A stretch of 18,566 bases of DNA from positions 1-18,566 of the forward strand of contig CAYUPY010000020.1 in the NCBI GenBank assembly GCA_964446595.1, written 5' to 3'. The translations under genes and the position numbers were made by a program. The stretch is from CAYUPY01 sp964446595 (GTDB lineage: Bacteria; Patescibacteriota; Dojkabacteria; J137; JAEUSD01). Shown here piece after piece: positions 14,074 to 18,566 of the stretch. Position 1 is the stretch's first letter. Each line of letters begins with the position of its first letter. The notes under the pieces are model-generated. The model was not told the origin of the DNA and ran no database searches. It saw only the letters and a program-made list of their open reading frames with translations.

Positions 14074-14082
14074 ATTTTAGCA
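14074..14082 (-). promoter_or_regulatory. Extended -10 TGCTAAAAT for the transglutaminase operon
   Basis: TGC plus TAAAAT, 7 nt before the ATG at 14066, on the minus strand. Transcription should start on the start codon. Confidence 0.6.
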
Positions 14083-14114
14083 GCTTTATACTTTACATTC
14101 GCTTAACTTTTCTC

Positions 14115-14123
14115 TGCTAAGAT
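14115..14123 (+). promoter_or_regulatory. Extended -10 TGCTAAGAT for pcrA
   Basis: TGC plus TAAGAT, 5 nt before the ATG at 14129. Divergent from the transglutaminase promoter within a 62-bp gap; both lack a good -35. Confidence 0.6.
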
Positions 14124-14128
14124 TGTAC

Positions 14129-16282
14129 ATGTCAAAAAAGCTAGATTTATCAGGATTAAATAAAGAACAATTTCAAGCTGTAACTACCACAGAGGGGCCT
14201 TTGTTGGTGTTAGCCGGTGCAGGCTCAGGGAAAACTAGAGTATTAACTTTTAGGATTGCTTATATTTTAGCTAAAGGCCTGGCAACACCGGAAGAAATAT
14301 TAGCGGTTACTTTTACCAATAAAGCTGCCGGGGAGATGAAAGAGCGTATAGCTAAGCTTCTTTCTGATGGAAACAGTAACGTTTACTTGCCTTGGGCAGG
14401 GACCTTTCATTCGATTTGCGTAAAGATTTTACGCAAAGATGGCTATCGGTTAGGACTAAACCAAAACTTCTCCATTTACGATAGCAATGATCAAATTGAT
14501 GTGACTAAAGAAGCAATGGGGAAGTTAAATATTTCTACAAAGGATGTTAACCCGCGAGCTATTCACAGTCATATTTCAACTGCTAAAAATGAACTAATCG
14601 ATGTAGATGAATACGCGTCAGCAGCACAAGGGTATTTCCCGCAGCAGGTGGCCAGTGTGTACAGGGAATATCAGAATATTCTCCGTGAAAATAATGCAGT
14701 AGATTTTGATGATTTGCTCTTCTATGTTGTGAATTTGTTCCGTCAGTACCGGGATGTGCTAGAAGAGTATCAGCATAGGTTTAAGTATATTTTGGTAGAT
14801 GAGTATCAGGATACAAATCATGCACAATATATGATTGTAGACCTGCTGGCTAAGCGTTACCGCAATTTGTGTGTAGTGGGTGATGATGATCAAAGCATTT
14901 ATGCCTTTCGTGGAGCCACTATCCGCAATATTTTAAACTTTGAAAGAGATTATAAGGACGCAACTGTAATTAAGTTGGAACAAAATTATCGCTCGACCCG
15001 AGTGATTTTAGATGCAGCATATGAAGTAGTAAGTAAAAATAAGAGCCGCACCGATAAGCGTCTGTGGACAGACAAAGATGGCGGTGACATGATTACTGTC
15101 TACACGGCTAGAGATGAGAAGGATGAGGCAAAATGGGCAGTTAAACAAATCCAACGATTGATGGCCGACGGCGTAAACGTAGAGGAAATAGCTGTACTTT
15201 ATCGCACCAACTCTCAATCCCGTGCTCTAGAAGAGGCTTTTATTAAAGCGGCGGTACGGTACAGAATTATAGGTGGTTTTAGGTTTTATGATCGTAAAGA
15301 AATCAAAGACACTTTAGGCTATCTAAGGTTATTGTTTAACCTAGATGATGACACCGCGCTTCGTCGCATTATCAATACTCCGAAGCGCGGTATTGGGGCT
15401 AAAACTCAGCAAGATATTTTTAACGAGGCAGCTAGTAATAAGGCATCAGCCGCGCGCTACCTAATAGATAACGCGGATAAAATTACACACAAGTCTTTGC
15501 GTCAATTTGCCCGGATGTTAAGACTTCTTAACGAGGAAATGGATAACCTTGTTGTGTCCGAATTAATCGATAAGGCTCTGTCCGAATCTGGCTATTTTAA
15601 GTCACTTCAGGATGGGACAACGGAAAATGAACAGAGGATAGAAAACCTAAAAGAGCTGCTTTCTGTAGCTTCTAAATACGATGAACTAGAGCCTCAGGCC
15701 GGGTTACGTGCCTTTTTGGAAGAAGTTGCGCTACTTGAGGGCGCGCCAGATGAAGAAGTTGATAGTGCCGCAACTATGATGACCGTACATGCCGCTAAAG
15801 GACTTGAATATGAACATGTCTTTTTAGTGGGCATGGAGGAAGGACTTTTCCCTCACTCGCGCGTATTTACTGATCCAAAGGAGTTAGAAGAAGAACGACG
15901 ATTAGCATACGTTGCTATAACGCGGGCTAAGCATAATCTATATGTTATTCATGCAGATTCGAGACTTTATTTTGGTAGTAGACAGCAAAACCTAATTTCA
16001 CGGTTTGTAGAAGATATTCCTGATAAGCTAAGGGACCATCAACGCGCTGATTCTAGTTTTAGTAGTGGTTTCCAGGATGGCTGGGAAATTGATTTTGGAG
16101 AGCACGATTGGGAGATGGAATTCCAAAGAGTAGAAGTTACGGAGGGTCAGAAAGTGAGGCATGAATATTTTGGCACTGGCAAAGTCGTAGCCTATGATGA
16201 TTCCACCATTCGCATAGACTTTGGGGTAGCATACGGTATTAAGGAATTAGCCCGAGATCTAGCAAAGTTAGAGCTTGTGTAG
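14129..16282 (+). CDS. pcrA: ATP-dependent 3'-5' DNA helicase, PcrA/UvrD
   Basis: A complete 717-residue SF1A helicase. Walker A GAGSGKT is at 30-36. Then come VTFTNKAAGEMKER (Ia), ILVDEYQDTN (II), VVGDDDQSIYAFRGA (III), LEQNYRST (IV), TMMTVHAAKGLEYEHVFLVG (V) and RRLAYVAITRAK (VI). The C-terminal 'GQKVRHEYFGTGKVV...IDFG...AKLELV' is the Tudor-like domain that in PcrA and UvrD contacts RNA polymerase, which marks the PcrA type rather than Rep. It unwinds DNA in nucleotide-excision and transcription-coupled repair and clears protein from DNA. I start at ATG 14129, directly after an extended -10; a TTG at 14123 lies inside that box. The stop is 3 nt from the convergent orphan gene. Confidence 0.97.
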   Translation: MSKKLDLSGLNKEQFQAVTTTEGPLLVLAGAGSGKTRVLTFRIAYILAKGLATPEEILAVTFTNKAAGEMKERIAKLLSDGNSNVYLPWAGTFHSICVKILRKDGYRLGLNQNFSIYDSNDQIDVTKEAMGKLNISTKDVNPRAIHSHISTAKNELIDVDEYASAAQGYFPQQVASVYREYQNILRENNAVDFDDLLFYVVNLFRQYRDVLEEYQHRFKYILVDEYQDTNHAQYMIVDLLAKRYRNLCVVGDDDQSIYAFRGATIRNILNFERDYKDATVIKLEQNYRSTRVILDAAYEVVSKNKSRTDKRLWTDKDGGDMITVYTARDEKDEAKWAVKQIQRLMADGVNVEEIAVLYRTNSQSRALEEAFIKAAVRYRIIGGFRFYDRKEIKDTLGYLRLLFNLDDDTALRRIINTPKRGIGAKTQQDIFNEAASNKASAARYLIDNADKITHKSLRQFARMLRLLNEEMDNLVVSELIDKALSESGYFKSLQDGTTENEQRIENLKELLSVASKYDELEPQAGLRAFLEEVALLEGAPDEEVDSAATMMTVHAAKGLEYEHVFLVGMEEGLFPHSRVFTDPKELEEERRLAYVAITRAKHNLYVIHADSRLYFGSRQQNLISRFVEDIPDKLRDHQRADSSFSSGFQDGWEIDFGEHDWEMEFQRVEVTEGQKVRHEYFGTGKVVAYDDSTIRIDFGVAYGIKELARDLAKLELV

Positions 16283-16285
16283 TGG

Positions 16286-17449
16286 CTATCCTTGGAGAAG
16301 GTCTGGGTGGTTAACCAGTAAACCCTGGTATGTATTTCGTACATATGCATATTCGCTCCGTCCAGCAGCACTTTTAAGCCACGAAGCAATACGTTCTGCA
16401 AGTTCTCGTTCATTAATAGTGAGAGGTAGGCTGCCTTGATAAAATGAATATGCTGGGTGAAACTCAAATTCTGGGAATGAGGCTAGCAATAGTCTAAATT
16501 TTTCTTGCTGGGACTCAGAAAAAGTTTTAAAAAGCGCTGCTTTTACAGCGTTGGCTGTAATATGAAAGTAATCCACGTCATTCAGTGGGTAATTGGCGAA
16601 TAGCTCAACCATGTTTAGTACCAGTTGAGCCGCTGAGCTTGGATCAAAATAAGCAACCAGGTCAATTGCTGCGTTAAACGAATCTTCTATATCAACGTGT
16701 TGGTTATCCTGACTGTCTTTATTCATGGAAAGATATTGCAGATACTGTTGGAAACTAACTAGTATTACTGTCTGGGCCTCAGCTGCTAACTTTGGGTTAA
16801 TTAAACTTGAAATATAGGCTTGTGCTCTTTCGTTAAAGTTTGTTTCTTTAAGCATATTGTTTATAAAAATCCTCATCTCTTTAACAAGAATAGGGTAAAC
16901 GTGATAGTTTGCTTTATCTGTGTAGTATTGAAATGCTTGTAGGCTAAGTGTGACTCTAAATGAGCGGTCAAGGTGGTATTTACCATTCGTTACCGCTAGA
17001 TCATCAACGCTACTCGGCAACTTTTGGATAAACTTAAGGTAATATTTAAGAGGATGAATTTTACTATTATCTGCGTCCAGCCAATGTTCACCCGCATAGT
17101 AGGCTTGCATTTCCTCTTTATCAGAGTCACTTAACTGTAGGCGGGGTGCATCTGTAACAACTTGTTCTTCAAGTCCAAGAGCTTTAGCCAGAGCAGGGGG
17201 TAACAGCGAGGGTCTAATTGCACCGTCACGAGAATCAAATGCCCAAACAATACCGTTTACAAGGGCTAGATAAGTTGGTTCCCCTTGATTTGTTCTGATA
17301 GCTGGGGAGCCTTTCTTGAGCGCAAACAGCTTAACCCCGCTAAATGAAACTTCATTAATTATTTGGAAACTTGTTTGTTCAGCCAGTATTTTTGTCCAGT
17401 GGTTTTCCCCTTCCCGACAGAGCGGGTGGGAGAAATCGATTTGCGACAC
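16286..17449 (-). CDS. Hypothetical protein (387 aa, GTG start)
   Basis: Unrecognised. The first part (residues ~1-90) looks alpha/beta ('LFALKKGSPAIR', 'PTYLALVNGIVWAFDSRDG'); the rest is helical, with repeated helix pairs through residues 130-360 suggestive of a helical-repeat fold. No signal peptide or membrane segment, and no catalytic motif I can name. I start at GTG 17449, because the TTG at 17482 precedes a TATAAT (17471-17476) and would lie upstream of the predicted start point; no in-frame ATG occurs until well into the protein. It is convergent with pcrA, with 3 bases between the two stops, and divergent from the carbinolamine dehydratase. The link to either is not evident. Confidence 0.7.
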   Translation of the reverse strand: MSQIDFSHPLCREGENHWTKILAEQTSFQIINEVSFSGVKLFALKKGSPAIRTNQGEPTYLALVNGIVWAFDSRDGAIRPSLLPPALAKALGLEEQVVTDAPRLQLSDSDKEEMQAYYAGEHWLDADNSKIHPLKYYLKFIQKLPSSVDDLAVTNGKYHLDRSFRVTLSLQAFQYYTDKANYHVYPILVKEMRIFINNMLKETNFNERAQAYISSLINPKLAAEAQTVILVSFQQYLQYLSMNKDSQDNQHVDIEDSFNAAIDLVAYFDPSSAAQLVLNMVELFANYPLNDVDYFHITANAVKAALFKTFSESQQEKFRLLLASFPEFEFHPAYSFYQGSLPLTINERELAERIASWLKSAAGRSEYAYVRNTYQGLLVNHPDLLQG

Positions 17450-17470
17450 TATGTTTAATATAACCAATAT

Positions 17471-17476
17471 ATTATA
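17471..17476 (-). promoter_or_regulatory. -10 box TATAAT for the 387-aa gene
   Basis: Perfect TATAAT preceded by TGT (extended -10) on the minus strand. The predicted start point near 17464 would leave about 15 nt before the GTG at 17449. Confidence 0.5.
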
Positions 17477-17501
17477 ACACAAAATGGGAAATTTACATGT
17501 G

Positions 17502-17510
17502 TGCTACACT
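17502..17510 (+). promoter_or_regulatory. Extended -10 TGCTACACT for the dehydratase gene
   Basis: TGC plus TACACT, leaving a leader of about 21 nt with a weak AGAGAAA ribosome site before the ATG at 17538. Less certain than the other TGCTA boxes. Confidence 0.4.
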
Positions 17511-17537
17511 AAGTTATTAATTCTTAGAGAAATAGTT

Positions 17538-17903
17538 ATGGCTAGCAAACCAATTTCATTAGAAGAAGTTAAGGACTTTTTAGAGGATCACCCAGAATGG
17601 TTCCTGATAGAGGATGAAGGGCAGGTTTCCACAGGGCTTGAATTTGAAAGCTTCCATGAGGCTGCAGGATTTCTACATGACCTTTCTCATTTAGCAGAAG
17701 AAGTAGGACATCATCCAGATGTATTCATCTATGATGTTAAGTTTATGCAAGTACTAGTACACACGCATGATGCTAATGACGGTGAGGGTGGATTTACCGA
17801 AAAAGATTTTGAGTTCATCAAGGCTTTTGATGAGGCCTACGGTATTTATGATGATTCAGACGATGAAGAAGATATGCCAGAGGACGAGGGCGTAGAAGAA
17901 TAA
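17538..17903 (+). CDS. Pterin-4a-carbinolamine dehydratase-like protein
   Basis: 121 residues. The family signature is clear: EEVGHHPDVFIYDVKFMQVLVHTHD (about 54-78) carries the paired active-site histidines HH at 58-59, a Pro, an aromatic at 65 and the second His block (VHTHD), followed by 'GGFTEKDFEFIKAFDEAY'. The upstream GLEFESFHEAAGFLHDLSHLAE helix fits too. The enzyme dehydrates 4a-hydroxytetrahydropterin; in bacteria it also occurs without aromatic hydroxylases, sometimes linked to molybdopterin or of unknown role. No pterin-using enzyme is in the window. The last ~17 residues are an acidic tail (DDSDDEEDMPEDEGVEE) not typical of the family. I choose ATG 17538; an ATG at 17484 lies upstream of the likely -10. 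Confidence 0.9.
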   Translation: MASKPISLEEVKDFLEDHPEWFLIEDEGQVSTGLEFESFHEAAGFLHDLSHLAEEVGHHPDVFIYDVKFMQVLVHTHDANDGEGGFTEKDFEFIKAFDEAYGIYDDSDDEEDMPEDEGVEE

Positions 17904-17926
17904 TTCTTTAGCTTTGAATTGTTGAA

Positions 17927-17946
17927 GGGGCAGCATGAGCTGCCCC
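17927..17946. terminator. Hairpin between convergent genes
   Basis: Perfect 7-bp stem GGGGCAG/CTGCCCC with a 6-nt loop CATGAG, between the stops at 17903 (+) and 17970 (-). No T tract on either side, so it is a weak bidirectional terminator or an mRNA 3' end stabiliser. Confidence 0.45.
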
Positions 17947-17969
17947 CGCTTGCGTGTGGCCGAAAATTT

Positions 17970-18566
17970 TCAGTCAATTGCTGGCACTTCTGTTTGGTAA
18001 GTTTTGGTTAAAGATCCAAACTCCAAAGAATCTAGAATATCATGTGTCGTTTGCTGTGCTTCTTTCGTTGCATCTAAGTTTGCATCCTCTACTGCAGCTA
18101 AGTTATCTCCTAAAGTTACAATATAGATGAAGCCGTCCTTGGCAAAGACGTACTCCTTGGTAACGTAGCTCACATTTGGGTTTTCCCACACTTGATAAAA
18201 AACGTTAGTTACATTCCATTTAGAAAGCCTTTCTTGTGTTTTTATGACCTCCGACATTTCGTAGGTATAGGTCGGGCTATATTTATTAAGCTCACTAAGT
18301 CTGCCATTGTTTATCGTATTTATCACTTGCTTAGAAGTCTGGTTCAGTTTATTAGGTGCACATTGCACAGAAACATAGTCAGCACCAATAGTATCGGTTC
18401 CTGGGTAGCGGGCCATCACCTCGTCTGAATGCAGAAGTCGGATGCTTCCTTGTTGAGTCAAAGTGATATCTGTACCCCAGACTGTGTTTGGTTCCACATT
18501 TTTATTGAATTTCCAGCTCCTACCAGCGAAGTCTGCAATTTCATAGAATTCGTAATCGTAATCTGC
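17970..18566 (-). CDS. Hypothetical protein, C-terminal part (cut by right edge)
   Basis: The frame stays open to the window edge (upstream residues ADYDYEFYEIADFAGRSWKF), so the true start is outside; a GTG at 18497 is only an internal codon. The visible 198 residues are mixed alpha/beta: strands 'TDITLTQQGSIRLLHSDEV', 'DYVSVQCAP', 'TNVFYQVWEN', 'KEYVFAKDGFIYIVTLG', then a helix 'KEAQQTTHDILDSLEFG' and a short tail. The final 'YIVTLG...ILDSLEF' pattern resembles the end of PsbP-like or other small secreted domains that finish in a helix carrying '.ildSi.f'. A signal peptide or anchor, if any, would be outside the window. No function assigned. Confidence 0.65.
   Translation of the reverse strand, partial: ADYDYEFYEIADFAGRSWKFNKNVEPNTVWGTDITLTQQGSIRLLHSDEVMARYPGTDTIGADYVSVQCAPNKLNQTSKQVINTINNGRLSELNKYSPTYTYEMSEVIKTQERLSKWNVTNVFYQVWENPNVSYVTKEYVFAKDGFIYIVTLGDNLAAVEDANLDATKEAQQTTHDILDSLEFGSLTKTYQTEVPAID

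Noticed and set aside
16192..16467. Minus-strand frame of 91 codons across the pcrA end
   Set aside because: Overlaps both pcrA and the convergent orphan in other frames; no start signal.
1..18566. Recoding of TGA as Gly or Trp, as in some CPR lineages
   Set aside because: All long genes are complete with TAA/TAG/TGA as stops and do not need read-through.

Overview
The window reads as a piece of a small, streamlined bacterial chromosome. By eye the GC content is moderate, around 40%, and all three stop codons are used as stops. I suspect a Patescibacteria/CPR lineage such as a Saccharibacteria relative. The reasons are that several genes start directly after a -10 box with no Shine-Dalgarno leader, that many proteins are orphan helical or single-pass membrane proteins, and that a recombinase tail next to a tRNA looks like those I associate with that group. 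This is an inference; no marker gene here fixes the taxonomy.

Layout. At 1-3159 a minus-strand operon runs leftward from a strong promoter. It encodes a single-pass membrane protein, three small proteins I do not recognise, and the N-terminal part of a HelD-like UvrD/Rep-type ATPase cut by the left edge. At 3164-5678 lies a second minus-strand group: a GT-B glycosyltransferase-like protein, a cysteine-free uracil-DNA-glycosylase-superfamily protein and a VOC/glyoxalase-fold protein. At 5731-6850 a cobalamin riboswitch with a clear promoter precedes a two-gene operon: a DUF4430 (transcobalamin C-terminus-like) lipoprotein and a small integral membrane protein that looks like an ECF S component. 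This is a candidate vitamin B12 capture and uptake cassette. Divergent from it is a 625-residue orphan (6891-8768).

The stretch from about 8.8 to 10.8 kb is an accessory island. It holds two perfect 26-bp direct repeats flanking a UDG family 6-like gene, an AT-rich DUF4386 membrane protein, and the broken C-terminal tail of a serine recombinase. That tail abuts the 3' end of a tRNA-Ser(CGA) gene, which suggests an old integration site.

Beyond it are a small orphan gene, a tRNA-Arg with the unusual anticodon GCG, and a two-gene operon of a secreted/membrane transglutaminase-like protein and a membrane PH-like protein. That operon is divergent from a complete PcrA-type helicase. The right end carries a 398-residue orphan convergent with pcrA, a pterin-4a-carbinolamine dehydratase, and a partial orphan running off the edge. 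No rRNA, CRISPR array or intact insertion sequence is visible.

The most notable signals are the B12 riboswitch cassette, the recurring extended -10 (TGCTANNAT) placed 5-7 nt before start codons (predicted leaderless mRNAs), the decayed integration site at tRNA-Ser, and the orphan operon feeding into a HelD-like ATPase.
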